Assembly (NCBI RefSeq): GCF_040222385.1
Contig: NZ_JAVKDF010000022.1
Span: 248,001 to 312,000 of the forward strand
DNA length: 64,000 nucleotides
Source: Imperialibacter sp040222385
Lineage (GTDB): Bacteria; Bacteroidota; Bacteroidia; Cytophagales; Cyclobacteriaceae
Reading direction: 5' to 3'
The notes below the pieces were generated by a model. It worked only from the letters and a program-made list of their open reading frames with translations, had not been told where the DNA came from and searched no databases. The translations under genes were made by a program, and so were the position numbers. Every line of letters begins with the position of its first letter. The stretch's first letter is position 1. Of this stretch, positions 25,983 to 34,541 are shown piece by piece.

Positions 25983-27023
25983 ATGACCAAACCACTCGTT
26001 TCCCACACCACCATCGCCCTGAGCTACCTGGCCTGGTGGATGTTTTGGATGGCCGTTCAAACCTACGCCATGGTGCAAGTGGGCTTTGACTGGGAAACGG
26101 CACTGACCGATGCATCCATCACTCAATTGATCTATGCTGTGGCAGGCTACACCATGAACACCTCCATGCAGGCTTATCAACCGGGCAGACGCACGGCAAT
26201 ATTTGTGCTTATGCGAGCTATTGTGCTAAGCGTTATTTGCCTTTTCGCCCAACAATTCATCCTCGAACAGGTCAATGCCAAAACGCCTGGCTATGAAGCA
26301 TTTCTTGGAAATACGCTGGCGGTTCGGGGTACGGTTGGCTTACTCATGATGATGCTGGTGGCCATACTCACCTGGTTTTGGGTGTATGTCTCCGAAAGGA
26401 CGGAAACAGAACAGCGAAAAGAAGATGCCATGAAGCTCTCACGAGAGGCTGAACTCAGCCAGCTCAGGCAGCAATTGCAGCCCCATTTTCTGTTCAACAG
26501 CCTCAATTCCATCAGCGCATTGGTAGTCACACGCCCCGAGGAAGCCCGCAGCATGATTCAGCAGCTTTCAGACTTTCTGCGTGGAACAGTAAAAAAAGAA
26601 AACGGTAAACTAGTGACGCTGGAAGAAGAGCTGAAGCATTTGCAGCTTTACCTGGATATCGAAAAGGTGAGATTTGGTCATAGGCTACGAGTAGAAATTT
26701 TAAAAAATGACGATTGCATGACCCACAAACTCCCTTCGCTGCTGTTGCAGCCCATAGTGGAGAACGCCATCAAATTCGGACTGTATGACACGGTAGGAGA
26801 GATCACCGTTTCCGTGAAGGCCGCCCTGCAGAGCACGATGCTGCACATTGAAATAAAGAACCCTTTCGACCCTGAAACGTCAGTCACTGCCAGAGGAACT
26901 GGCTTTGGATTGTCGTCGGTAAAACGCAGATTGTACCTGCTTTATCATAGAAACGATTTACTCCTCACCTCGCAGCAGGGGGGAGAATTTACCACCACCA
27001 TTAAAATTCCGCCATCGATATGA
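25983..27023 (+). CDS. LytS-type sensor histidine kinase
   Basis: 346 residues, one base after the DUF4288 stop. Four N-terminal membrane helices (to about residue 140), then a short coiled coil and the His_kinase domain QLQPHFLFNSLNSISALV with H168 as phosphorylation site. The ATP-binding part has LLLQPIVENAIKFGL (N box) and GTGFGLSSVKRRL (G box). It has no separate sensor domain, so the signal is likely detected in the membrane or relayed by the LiaF-like partner. It overlaps the response regulator by four bases. Confidence 0.9.
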   Translation: MTKPLVSHTTIALSYLAWWMFWMAVQTYAMVQVGFDWETALTDASITQLIYAVAGYTMNTSMQAYQPGRRTAIFVLMRAIVLSVICLFAQQFILEQVNAKTPGYEAFLGNTLAVRGTVGLLMMMLVAILTWFWVYVSERTETEQRKEDAMKLSREAELSQLRQQLQPHFLFNSLNSISALVVTRPEEARSMIQQLSDFLRGTVKKENGKLVTLEEELKHLQLYLDIEKVRFGHRLRVEILKNDDCMTHKLPSLLLQPIVENAIKFGLYDTVGEITVSVKAALQSTMLHIEIKNPFDPETSVTARGTGFGLSSVKRRLYLLYHRNDLLLTSQQGGEFTTTIKIPPSI

Positions 27024-27754
27024 TCAAAGTGATATTAATAGATGACGAGCCCCTAGCCCGCAGCATGGTAAAGGAATACCTGGGCGCTTATGCCGACATA
27101 GCTATTGTTGACGAATGCAATGACGGCTTTGAAGGTGTAAAAGCCATTGCGCAGCACAAGCCCGACCTTATTTTCCTCGACATTCAAATGCCCAAAATTA
27201 ATGGCTTTGAAATGCTCGAGCTGGTCGAAAATCCTCCAGCCGTCATTTTCACCACCGCCTTCGACGAGTACGCTATTCAGGCTTTCGAACAGCATGCGCT
27301 GGATTACCTGCTCAAGCCCTTCAGCAAAGAGCGGTTCGACAAGGCCATTCAGAAATGGCGAAGCCAGCAAGGTGTTGCGCCGCAGGACACCACAGAACTG
27401 CTCGAAAACACCTCATTGCCCGAAGAGCGGCTACGGATTGTTGTGAAAAAAGGAAATAACATTGTGATCCTTCCCATTCAAACCGTACACTATTTGGAAG
27501 CCTACGACGACTATGTGAAAATCCACACAAAGGAGGGTTTTTACCTGAAAAAGAAGACCATGGGTCATTTCGAAAAAGTGCTTGACCCCAAGCAGTTTGT
27601 GCGCATCCACCGCTCGTACCTGATGAACCTCCAGGAGCTTACCCGCATTGAGCCGGCAGAGAAAGACAGCCATCTCGCCCTTTTAAGAAGCGGTACCCGC
27701 ATTCCGCTGAGTCAGAGCGGGTATGCCAAGTTGAAGGAGGTGTTGGGGATTTGA
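27020..27754 (+). CDS. LytTR-family response regulator
   Basis: 244 residues. Receiver domain at about 1-120 with the acidic pair DDEP, phospho-acceptor D54 in IFLDIQMPK, TTAFDEYAI and the lysine of LLKPF. A LytTR DNA-binding domain at about 140-240 (VHYLEAYDDYVKIHT, FVRIHRSYLMNL, RIPLSQSGYAKL). It binds direct repeats of about ten bases. It starts within the stop codon of the kinase gene, so both are made together. Likely targets include its own operon and envelope-stress genes. Confidence 0.92.
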   Translation: MIKVILIDDEPLARSMVKEYLGAYADIAIVDECNDGFEGVKAIAQHKPDLIFLDIQMPKINGFEMLELVENPPAVIFTTAFDEYAIQAFEQHALDYLLKPFSKERFDKAIQKWRSQQGVAPQDTTELLENTSLPEERLRIVVKKGNNIVILPIQTVHYLEAYDDYVKIHTKEGFYLKKKTMGHFEKVLDPKQFVRIHRSYLMNLQELTRIEPAEKDSHLALLRSGTRIPLSQSGYAKLKEVLGI

Positions 27755-27919
27755 GGGGTGGAGGGCGATAGGGCAATTCAAAAACCAGATCTACCTGCGA
27801 CTGCAAAAGAAATAAATGTGATTGTGTATATTCAGTTGGTTAATTTGATTGGAGTCGTTAGTCAAAACGATCAAAACCTGATAAAGGCTCAATCAGTACA
27901 CAAACCAAAAGCATTTACC

Positions 27920-28126
27920 ATGCCCAAACACAGCGTAAAACTCAATTTGCCTTCTACTGAGATTGGCAGTTCGGATGTAATCATCGACGTGACCCAGGAT
28001 GGTGGCAAGCTAGGCACCTTGAAAATATCAAAAGGAGGACTTGACTGGACGCCCAGGTATGCGAAAATCATCTCCCTCAACTGGACGCAATTTGACAAAC
28101 TCCTTCAGGACAATACAAAAAAATAG
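27920..28126 (+). CDS. Small conserved hypothetical protein
   Basis: 68 residues from the ATG at 27920. I reject the longer frame from 27758 because only this part reads like a folded protein: SVKLNLPSTEIGSSDVIIDV, a turn, KLGTLKISKGGLDWTPR, and a short helix LNWTQFDKLLQ. The pattern of a beta pair followed by KISKGGLDW recurs in a family of small bacterial proteins whose function I do not know. Confidence 0.6.
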   Translation: MPKHSVKLNLPSTEIGSSDVIIDVTQDGGKLGTLKISKGGLDWTPRYAKIISLNWTQFDKLLQDNTKK

Positions 28127-28177
28127 GGCAGTGCAGACGGCAATGGCTGGCTGATTCCAATGCGTGCGCCAGTGTTG

Positions 28178-28208
28178 TTGCAATTCCTTGTCTCGTATCT
28201 TAACTTTA
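28178..28208 (+). promoter_or_regulatory. Promoter of the esterase gene
   Basis: TTG at 28178-28180, exactly 20 bases of spacer, TAACTTTA at 28201-28208 (seven of eight to TAnnTTTG). The ATG is 45 bases downstream at 28253. Confidence 0.5.
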
Positions 28209-28252
28209 TTTAAGACTGCGCTTGTGCATCCCAACACTCAACACCACCTACC

Positions 28253-29287
28253 ATGTTTTTAAAACGATTTTTCCCACTGGCCATCGGCTGCTGCTTGCTA
28301 GCTGGTGACCTCGCCGCACAGTCAAACAATGACAGCGGCAATGGCAACTTTGTCGTCGGCCCCGACTACACCATCGACCCGGCGCTAACCGACCAGGGCA
28401 ACCCCAAAGGAAAGTATTTCGAGTTTTCGATGCGACTGGCCGATAGCAAGATTTTTCCAGGTACTGACGCCACCCTCGACCCGAAAAAGCCAGTAAGAGA
28501 AACTCGGCAGATTTTTGTGTACGTGCCCGCTGCCTATAAAGATGGTGCGAAAGCACCGATACTAGTTACCCTGGATGGCCCAAGTCGACTAGACCTAGTG
28601 CGCAACGCCCTGGACAACCTCACAATTTCAACAGATGCGGCCCGCAAATTGCCCGCCTTCATTACCATCGCTGTGCAAAATGGGGGAGATGACGCCAAAG
28701 GCAGCGAGAGAGGCCTTGAGTACGATACTATGTCGGATCGCTTTGCCCGCTTTATCAACGATGAAGTGCTGCCTGCCGTGCTAAGCAACCCATCCATCAA
28801 AGCGGCGTATCCCAACATCGCCTTTACTGCTGACCCCTGGGGAAAAGCCGTAATGGGCTGTAGCTCAGGCGGTGCTGCTGCGCTGACCATGGGCTGGTTC
28901 AGGCCAGACCTTTTCAGGCGGCTGATTACCTATTCCGGCACCTTCGTTGACCAGCAGGACGATGATGCGCCAGAAGAGGCTGTCTATCCACTGGGGGCCT
29001 GGGAATACCACTCTGGCATGAAGCTCATTGAAACCACTGACAAGAAACCGCTCCGCATTTTTACCCATGTCTCGGAGTTTGACCTGCGTTATGACGCCGC
29101 TGAGGAGACCTACCACAACTGGGTAATGGCCAATAACCGAACTGCCGACGCCCTCAAAGCCAAAGGCTACGACTACCGCTATGTGTTCAGCAAAGCCACC
29201 AAGCACTGTGACACCAGGGTATATGAGCTGACCCTGGCGAACACACTGGTTTGGATGTGGAAGGAGTATGAAGGGGGTAGTAAGTAA
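28253..29287 (+). CDS. Secreted esterase of the enterochelin-esterase/EsteraseD type
   Basis: 344 residues with a signal peptide ending LAAQS. Alpha/beta-hydrolase fold: RQIFVYVPAAYKDGAKAPIL, oxyanion strand VTLDGPS, nucleophile elbow GCSSGG with S204, an acid in HVSEFDLRYD and the catalytic His in KATKHCDTRV. Fold and length match putative esterases (PF00756) that release acyl or ferulic groups from sugars or hydrolyse siderophore esters. It acts in the periplasm or outside. Substrate unknown. Confidence 0.82.
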   Translation: MFLKRFFPLAIGCCLLAGDLAAQSNNDSGNGNFVVGPDYTIDPALTDQGNPKGKYFEFSMRLADSKIFPGTDATLDPKKPVRETRQIFVYVPAAYKDGAKAPILVTLDGPSRLDLVRNALDNLTISTDAARKLPAFITIAVQNGGDDAKGSERGLEYDTMSDRFARFINDEVLPAVLSNPSIKAAYPNIAFTADPWGKAVMGCSSGGAAALTMGWFRPDLFRRLITYSGTFVDQQDDDAPEEAVYPLGAWEYHSGMKLIETTDKKPLRIFTHVSEFDLRYDAAEETYHNWVMANNRTADALKAKGYDYRYVFSKATKHCDTRVYELTLANTLVWMWKEYEGGSK

Positions 29288-29380
29288 ATGGTAAATAGTG
29301 AGTTGTAGGTAGTAAGGGGTCGGTATAGCAAGCCTGGCATGAGGCGACACTAAAAAGAAAACTCTTTTGGAGGTGATGCT

Positions 29381-29388
29381 TAACTTTG
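29381..29388 (+). promoter_or_regulatory. Promoter box before the small lipoprotein gene
   Basis: TAACTTTG, a perfect TAnnTTTG. It sits 18 bases before the ATG at 29406 and downstream of another in-frame start at 29367, supporting 29406 as the real start. Confidence 0.4.
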
Positions 29389-29405
29389 CAAAAAAAAACG
29401 AGAAC

Positions 29406-30026
29406 ATGAGAGTGACCAAAACGGTACTTATCATCTTTTTTATGATGGGTGCCAGCATTGTATCTTGTTTGAATCGAAATGGTAGTTGTGATCCGGTGCC
29501 GCCTCATTTTAGGATCAACGATATTGGATCTACTAACATGATGCTCATAAATTCACAGCCAAATCCCTGGCGAAGGATCGCCGAAAACGAAAAGGCTCCG
29601 TGGGCTGGTTTTTTTATTAGGTTCAATTTTGAAGTAGAATATATCGCTGCTACGTCATCAAATTACGGACAATCTGCAATGGCCCTTTCTTGCATTGAAC
29701 AGGGTTATGCCGGTGACAAAGTCGGAGTAGACAATGTTATCGTTCAAACGATTTATGATTACAACGATAACTACGTTGCTGGCGATACTATCAACGAAAT
29801 AGTTCTTACAAATGACTGGACTTACTTTTACGATGATTTCGAAAAGTTTCTACCACTTTCGAATTACATAGCCGACAATCGTAAGGGTGTTCTTTTTGAG
29901 GTTTTTGAACTCAAATTGTCCGAAGCCCCGGCTGAAAGCGATTCCTTCTCTCTTCAACTATCCTTTGTCCTCAACAACGGCGAAGCATTTCAACACACGA
30001 CAAACCCGCTCGTTTTGACGAAATAA
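29406..30026 (+). CDS. Hypothetical lipoprotein
   Basis: About 206 residues from the ATG at 29406. The start gives a lipoprotein signal: basic MRVTKT, core VLIIFFMMGAS, lipobox IVSC. The mature part has beta-strand character and several Asp/Asn turns (DYNDNYVAGDTINEIV, NDWTYFYDDFEKFLPL, SFSLQLSFVLNNGEAF). No family recognised. The lipobox start is supported by the promoter box at 29381. Confidence 0.6.
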   Translation: MRVTKTVLIIFFMMGASIVSCLNRNGSCDPVPPHFRINDIGSTNMMLINSQPNPWRRIAENEKAPWAGFFIRFNFEVEYIAATSSNYGQSAMALSCIEQGYAGDKVGVDNVIVQTIYDYNDNYVAGDTINEIVLTNDWTYFYDDFEKFLPLSNYIADNRKGVLFEVFELKLSEAPAESDSFSLQLSFVLNNGEAFQHTTNPLVLTK

Positions 30027-30566
30027 ATGTTAACGTTTCTGTGAAAAAGTTTATCGCCAGTAAATTCATGACTGAAAGTAGGTAGGCCAGCTATTCAGGC
30101 TCACAAGCAAAAGAGCAGGTTTGCCAGAGCAAACCGCAAAGGTTGTAGATGTGCCGTACCTACAGCACTCGCAGTAAGCCCGATTTTAATGAGCCGGTGT
30201 TACCGGCATATTGTTCCTACGGAACTGGGCCGCACAAAGCTTTTCTCGTTCCGCCAGTCAGCTAGTTGACTCTTCTCTGTGTTCCTCTTTCTTCTCTGTA
30301 GCAGGGCAAGGGATGGTTGGTTATTCACGTAAAGGCGCACGTTCGCTAAAGCAGATCGCAAAGTTTCCACATGTAGTACTTCGTGCCTAAGAATCTTTGT
30401 GGCCAAAAGGAAAAGAAAGATTTACACGACACGAATTCGAAGCCCTCTCAATACTCAGCCAAGTTGGTTCTTAGTTGCCAAACGCACCTTATACAGGGCC
30501 GCCATCAATACCTGCATAGTTTTTGCTATTGCATTGAGCATCATTTAAACTTTAAATCAGACTCTT
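30027..30566. repeat. 540-base gene-free stretch with a cluster of short palindromes
   Basis: Three hairpins stand close together: GTGCCGTACCTACAGCAC at 30151-30168, GCCGGTGTTACCGGC at 30193-30207, and GTTCCTACGGAAC at 30213-30225; a fourth, GGTTTG/CAAACC, is near 30118-30136. The CCTACGGAAC type recurs in intergenic repeats of this phylum (recollection). To the right, about 30290-30410, the minus strand carries the CTTTGCG-like text often seen in dispersed Bacteroidota repeats. I see no gene; a 68-codon minus-strand ORF at 30200-30406 looks accidental. Confidence 0.4.
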
Positions 30567-30893
30567 ATGAACAATGCCAAAGTTGACAACTACACAAAAT
30601 TTATGTTGACAGTAATAGCCATTTGCTTGACGGTTTTAACACTCGAGCAGGTTGACCTTTTTCCAAAGGCATTTGCGGGAGAATCGACCAGTCCAGCAAT
30701 GACATCAGGTGCAAAATATGGTCTCGTCCCTCTCAATGAAGACGGAAGCATCACTGTGAAAATAAGCGCAAGTGATGAATTGGATGTAAATATTGTAGGA
30801 ATAGATACCAGCGACGAACTGGATGTGAATATTGACGAGCTAGGGGGTAGCTATGTGTCGAGCGGCGGGCCAATACCGGTAAAAATTAAATGA
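30567..30893 (+). CDS. Small membrane-anchored protein with a duplicated SDELDVNI motif
   Basis: 108 residues. The N-terminus has a membrane or signal helix (FMLTVIAICLTVLTL). The tail is acidic and repetitive: SDELDVNIVGID, then SDELDVNIDELGG, ending PIPVKIK. The repeats look like short beta hairpins. No family is recognised, but small proteins with this layout (one helix, then DGSITVKI-like strands) appear in related genomes. Role unknown. Confidence 0.55.
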   Translation: MNNAKVDNYTKFMLTVIAICLTVLTLEQVDLFPKAFAGESTSPAMTSGAKYGLVPLNEDGSITVKISASDELDVNIVGIDTSDELDVNIDELGGSYVSSGGPIPVKIK

Positions 30894-30922
30894 CGGCTTC
30901 TTTCTGCAAGCTTAGCTCCTGG

Positions 30923-32179
30923 TTATAACGTGCCAATCATATCGACCTCTTCCTGCTCCACCTCTTTGAGCGTAGCGGCAGCCTTGTGCTTAATGATGCT
31001 TCTCCCCAGATGAAAAATGCTCAGTGACGACAAAGCGCAGCAGGCCATCACGCCTGCCATGGGAAGGGGAGTGGGGTCGTGGAAGACACTCACCAGTACT
31101 GAGGCTCCTGCCCCAATGGCCATTTGAACTGCACCCATCAGCGCCGATGCGTTGCCTGCATTGGTGTGGAAAGGAGCCATGGAAAGCGCTGACGAATTAG
31201 GGAAGATAAAGCCCTGACAGCATAGAAAGACAAAAACAAGAGCGGTAACGCTGTAGAAGTCAGCCAGGCCAAGCAAACTAAAGGCTACCAATCCCACACC
31301 AGCTGTCGCCTGAAAAGACAGTCCCACTCCGATGATCTGTTCGCTGGAGTATTTCTTTAGCATGAGGTTGTTTAGCTGGGTAGAGCCAATCAGCCCCATG
31401 GCAATAACAGCGAAGACCCAGCTGAATTGACCTTCCGTTAGCTGAAATACCTCCATGTACACATGGGGGGAGCCGCTAACGTAGGCATACAAACCAGCTG
31501 CGGCTACTGCACCCGTAAAGGCGAATGTAGTGAACTGGGCGTATCGGAACACGCTGGCAAAGTTTCGCAGGATAGGCCTGGGCATGAGCGAAAAGGAGGG
31601 ATCCGGCTTTTTACTTTCTGGTAATAACCAATAAATGCCCACCAGAACGCCAATGGCCACCACAACAAGGGCGACAAAGACATAACGCCAGCCAAACACT
31701 GAAGTAATCAGCCCGCCGGCTGTGGGCGCAATAATGGGCGAGACCGCCACCACCAGCATCAGCGACGAAAATATCTTGGCGTTTTCCTTTACTTCGAACA
31801 AGTCACGCACCATAGCACGGGCCGCCACCATGCCCACACAGCCGCCCAGTGCCTGAAAAAACCTGCCAGCAATCAGTACCTCTACCGAGTTGGCCATCGC
31901 ACAACCAACGGAAGCCACTAAGTACAGGCTCAGTCCGAAGTAGAGAGGGTTTTTGCGTCCAAATCTCTCCAGCAGAGGGCCGTAGAGCAATTGCCCGGCC
32001 GAAATACCCACAAAGAAGCTGGACAGCGATAGCATGACCTGATCCACGCTGGTGTTCAGGCCTTTGGCAATACCCGAAAAAGCAGGCAGGTACATATCCA
32101 CGGAAAAGGGGCCAATGGCGGTAAGCAGCCCCAGAATAAAGATCAGAGAGAATTTACTTTTGGGACGGTGGTTGGTCAT
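30923..32179 (-). CDS. Bcr/CflA-family drug efflux transporter (MFS)
   Basis: About 418 residues from the ATG at 32179; an in-frame start at 32212 is possible but adds an atypical N-terminus. Twelve membrane helices with Bcr/CflA signatures: IGPFSVDMYLPAF in helix 1, GQLLYGPLLERFGRKNPLY (MFS loop 2-3), FFQALGGCVGMVAARAMVRD, SPIIAPTAGGLI and FPNSSALSM. These proton-driven pumps expel bicyclomycin, sulfonamides or peptides. The gene stands alone, convergent with the small membrane protein gene. Confidence 0.9.
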   Translation of the reverse strand: MTNHRPKSKFSLIFILGLLTAIGPFSVDMYLPAFSGIAKGLNTSVDQVMLSLSSFFVGISAGQLLYGPLLERFGRKNPLYFGLSLYLVASVGCAMANSVEVLIAGRFFQALGGCVGMVAARAMVRDLFEVKENAKIFSSLMLVVAVSPIIAPTAGGLITSVFGWRYVFVALVVVAIGVLVGIYWLLPESKKPDPSFSLMPRPILRNFASVFRYAQFTTFAFTGAVAAAGLYAYVSGSPHVYMEVFQLTEGQFSWVFAVIAMGLIGSTQLNNLMLKKYSSEQIIGVGLSFQATAGVGLVAFSLLGLADFYSVTALVFVFLCCQGFIFPNSSALSMAPFHTNAGNASALMGAVQMAIGAGASVLVSVFHDPTPLPMAGVMACCALSSLSIFHLGRSIIKHKAAATLKEVEQEEVDMIGTL

Positions 32180-32225
32180 TGAACAGTTGAGGCGAACCTT
32201 GTGGCTTAACAAAGCTCTTTGCTAC

Positions 32226-32257
32226 CAAAGGTAAGCATGGAAATCCTTTCCTGGCAA
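32226..32257 (-). promoter_or_regulatory. Promoter of the Bcr/CflA gene
   Basis: On the minus strand TTG (32257-32255), 21-base spacer, then TACCTTTG (32233-32226), a perfect TAnnTTTG. The start at 32179 is 46 bases downstream. Confidence 0.5.
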
Positions 32258-32351
32258 CGTTTATCCAACAACGGTTTATGTGTCTGAACAATTTACTGTG
32301 AACAATGGTTTTGGGTCAAATTTATTACGGCACCGACTGGATACCCCCTGG

Positions 32352-33779
32352 TTATTCTTTTGCCTGCGCAAACATCCAGTCCATCAAACCAGGAGTTTCC
32401 CTTACCTGCTTCCAGATGTCGTGGCCACGGTCAGGGTATTCGGTGTAGCGAGGGGAACCACCAGCATTCTTTACCGCCTGAATGATGTGCTGAGAGCCTG
32501 ATACAGGCACATTGACATCAGTTCGACCATGGAAGGCCCACACCGGTACATCCACAATTTGTTGAGCAAACTGTGGATCGCCCTCACCGGAAACGGGTAC
32601 AGCCGCTGCGAACAAATCAGGACGGGTGCTGATAAAGTGCCAGGTGCCATAGCCGCCAAGCGAACTTCCCATAACGTAGCGCCTCTTTTCATCGATGTCA
32701 AATTCCTTTTCCAGCGCTGCCATGGCTTCAAATACCAGCGTGTCGATAGACTTATAGGCAGGTATGCCTCCCCAGCTATGCATGGGAGGGCATTGGGGGA
32801 CAAAAAGAAATGCCTGGTACTTTTCCCTGCTGGTATAGTCAGAAAGCATTTGCGCTGCCAATGATCCATCGAACTGCCTGGTGTTGTCCGTTCCCCATCC
32901 GGCGCCACCATGCAAGCAAACGACCATCGGAAATTTCTTCCCCGGCTCGTAATCGAGAGGTTTCAGAAAGCGATACTGCAACATTTCACCTTTGCTGCTG
33001 GTGTAGGAGCGAAATTCGTAAGGATCCGCCATTTTTCGGGCGGCAGGGGTGGGGTGAGTATTATAATAGCCTTGCTTGACTATCATGAACCCAAAAAGGA
33101 GGATAAAAAACACCCCCATAAAACTGAAGAAAGCATATATGTCTGCGATCGATTTCCTACTCTCTGTGCTTACCTGTTCATCTTTCAGCAGGCTGCGCTC
33201 GCTCATAAATTGCCTGATGAACAATGCCCAAATCAGCCCTCCGGCAATGGTTGTCCATTCCGCCAGCTTTTGGACAAAGATACCAGTGGAAGAGTTGTTG
33301 CCCGAAAGTAATATCCAGGTGAGGGAAATGAGTAAGATCACGTTCACAATGCCCATCCCGATACCGGCGCTCCTGAGGAGAGGCTTTTTTCGTGCATCAG
33401 AAGTCAAAAGACCTGCAGCGTGAAGAAGTCCGGCTAAAAGCAACAGATAAAGAACTGGGTAATAAAAATCCTGTAATTGCCTGGCTCGTAATATGGCTGT
33501 TAAGACAATCACTTGTAGTAACACCATGATGCTGGATGCCATAGTGCCGAAGAAAGCCAGCCGGTACTGATTTTGGTGATAGTATTTCAAGAGGAACAGG
33601 GAGGGAAGCAGGTAAATAGCACACGTAACAAGCAGCCAGCTACCAAACGACGGCAGCCAGGAAATTTGGTAGCCCACCCACATTTGAACAACTGTTTGGA
33701 GTGTGTTAGCGACAATGTATAGGCCAATAAGAAAGCTTCCAAAAAAATAGAAATCTCGGTTGATAGGAAAAGCTTTCAT
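32352..33779 (-). CDS. Multispanning membrane protein with C-terminal esterase domain
   Basis: 475 residues. The first half (to about residue 235) has seven membrane helices, for example FFGSFLIGLYIVANTLQTVV, WLLVTCAIYLLPSLFLL and DIYAFFSFMGVFFILLFGFM. The second half, about 255-475, is an alpha/beta hydrolase of the prolyl-oligopeptidase or PHB-depolymerase-like kind: KFPMVVCLHGGAGWG, the elbow GSSLGG, DVPVWAFHGRTDVNVP and the His in PDRGHDIW. It is therefore a membrane-tethered esterase or peptidase with its active site on one face of the inner membrane. The fusion is unusual; most relatives of the hydrolase are soluble secreted enzymes. Confidence 0.75.
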   Translation of the reverse strand: MKAFPINRDFYFFGSFLIGLYIVANTLQTVVQMWVGYQISWLPSFGSWLLVTCAIYLLPSLFLLKYYHQNQYRLAFFGTMASSIMVLLQVIVLTAILRARQLQDFYYPVLYLLLLAGLLHAAGLLTSDARKKPLLRSAGIGMGIVNVILLISLTWILLSGNNSSTGIFVQKLAEWTTIAGGLIWALFIRQFMSERSLLKDEQVSTESRKSIADIYAFFSFMGVFFILLFGFMIVKQGYYNTHPTPAARKMADPYEFRSYTSSKGEMLQYRFLKPLDYEPGKKFPMVVCLHGGAGWGTDNTRQFDGSLAAQMLSDYTSREKYQAFLFVPQCPPMHSWGGIPAYKSIDTLVFEAMAALEKEFDIDEKRRYVMGSSLGGYGTWHFISTRPDLFAAAVPVSGEGDPQFAQQIVDVPVWAFHGRTDVNVPVSGSQHIIQAVKNAGGSPRYTEYPDRGHDIWKQVRETPGLMDWMFAQAKE

Positions 33780-34202
33780 AGTGTTAAGTGTTTAGTCGTC
33801 AACGAATTCAATTAAATATACGAAAGATAACGGTAATGTTTCGTTCAAATTATGTTCACTCAACAGGAGCATCCTGCCTCCAATGGGCATTCAAACATCT
33901 CCACATCAGGGTTAGGTGGTGGCAAAATTTTATGTTTCATTGTTACCTTCTCCATTAATCGCAGTTATACCATCAATGTCGTTTAGTTAAGAGCATTTTG
34001 GCCTTAGTCCCTAAAGGGGACTACTAATGGTCATTGTATCGCCCTTTAGGGCCAGGGGTAAAAATGGAATTGGGCGACGGAACCTCTTAACTAAACGACA
34101 TTGGTTATATCACCATGAAATCACTTAATTCATGCGCATCACTATTAAGATTGCTTTTAGGATTTAAATATTTTAATTACATTTAGTATTAAAATAAAAA
34201 TC
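33780..34202. other. Gene-free stretch holding a MITE-like element
   Basis: 423 bases without a convincing gene between the membrane esterase (minus) and the PadR gene (plus). The central third is the inverted-repeat element listed separately. The AT-rich right end (34140-34202) must hold the PadR promoter, but no clear box is visible. Confidence 0.5.
33974..34103. mobile_element. MITE-like element, 130 bp, with perfect 20-bp terminal inverted repeats
   Basis: CAATGTCGTTTAGTTAAGAG at 33974-33993 is the exact reverse complement of 34084-34103. The 90 bases between hold two further hairpins, AGTCCCTAAAGGGGACT and GCCCTTTAGGGC. No ORF. GTTATA flanks both sides (33964-33969 and 34104-34109) and may be a remnant of target duplication, although on the left it is separated from the repeat by four bases. 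A non-autonomous transposon or REP-like element is the best reading. Confidence 0.6.
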
Positions 34203-34541
34203 ATGGGCAAGTATTCAATAGGGGAGTTCGAAGAAATTGTGTTGTTGACCGTGGCGGTGCTTTACGGCAATGCCTACGGTATCACAATCAAAGAAGAGAT
34301 AGAAACCAGGCTGAAGCGCTCAGTAAGTGTGGGTGCCATGCGCATAGCCCTGAAACGGCTTGAGAAGAAAGGCTTTCTGACCTCCGAGTTTGGTGAGTCC
34401 ACAGCCGTGAGGGGAGGGAAGAGAAAGCGCTTTTTCAAAGTAACTCCCTTTGGGAAGAAGGCGCTTGAAGAGGCCATGGCGGCTCGTCAGCAACTTTGGG
34501 AGGCCATCCCTTCAGTCGCCTTCGACTTTAAGTTTATATGA
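34203..34541 (+). CDS. PadR-family transcriptional regulator (copy 1)
   Basis: 112 residues with the PadR winged helix: YSIGEFEEIVLLTVAVLYGNAYG, the recognition helix region SVSVGAMRIALKRLEKKGFL, the wing with TAVRGGKRKRFFKVTPFGKKAL. PadR proteins repress efflux and stress genes and are released by small molecules. The stop overlaps the start of the permease gene by four bases (ATGA). It is 64 percent or so similar by eye to the second copy at 40468, and both pair with the same type of permease. Confidence 0.9.
   Translation: MGKYSIGEFEEIVLLTVAVLYGNAYGITIKEEIETRLKRSVSVGAMRIALKRLEKKGFLTSEFGESTAVRGGKRKRFFKVTPFGKKALEEAMAARQQLWEAIPSVAFDFKFI

Noticed and set aside
27758..27919. N-terminal extension of the 68-residue protein
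   Set aside because: The extension has no folded character, and the family-like part begins at the ATG at 27920.
30200..30406. 68-codon minus-strand ORF
   Set aside because: It lies in repeat-like intergenic text with hairpins and has no domain or promoter.
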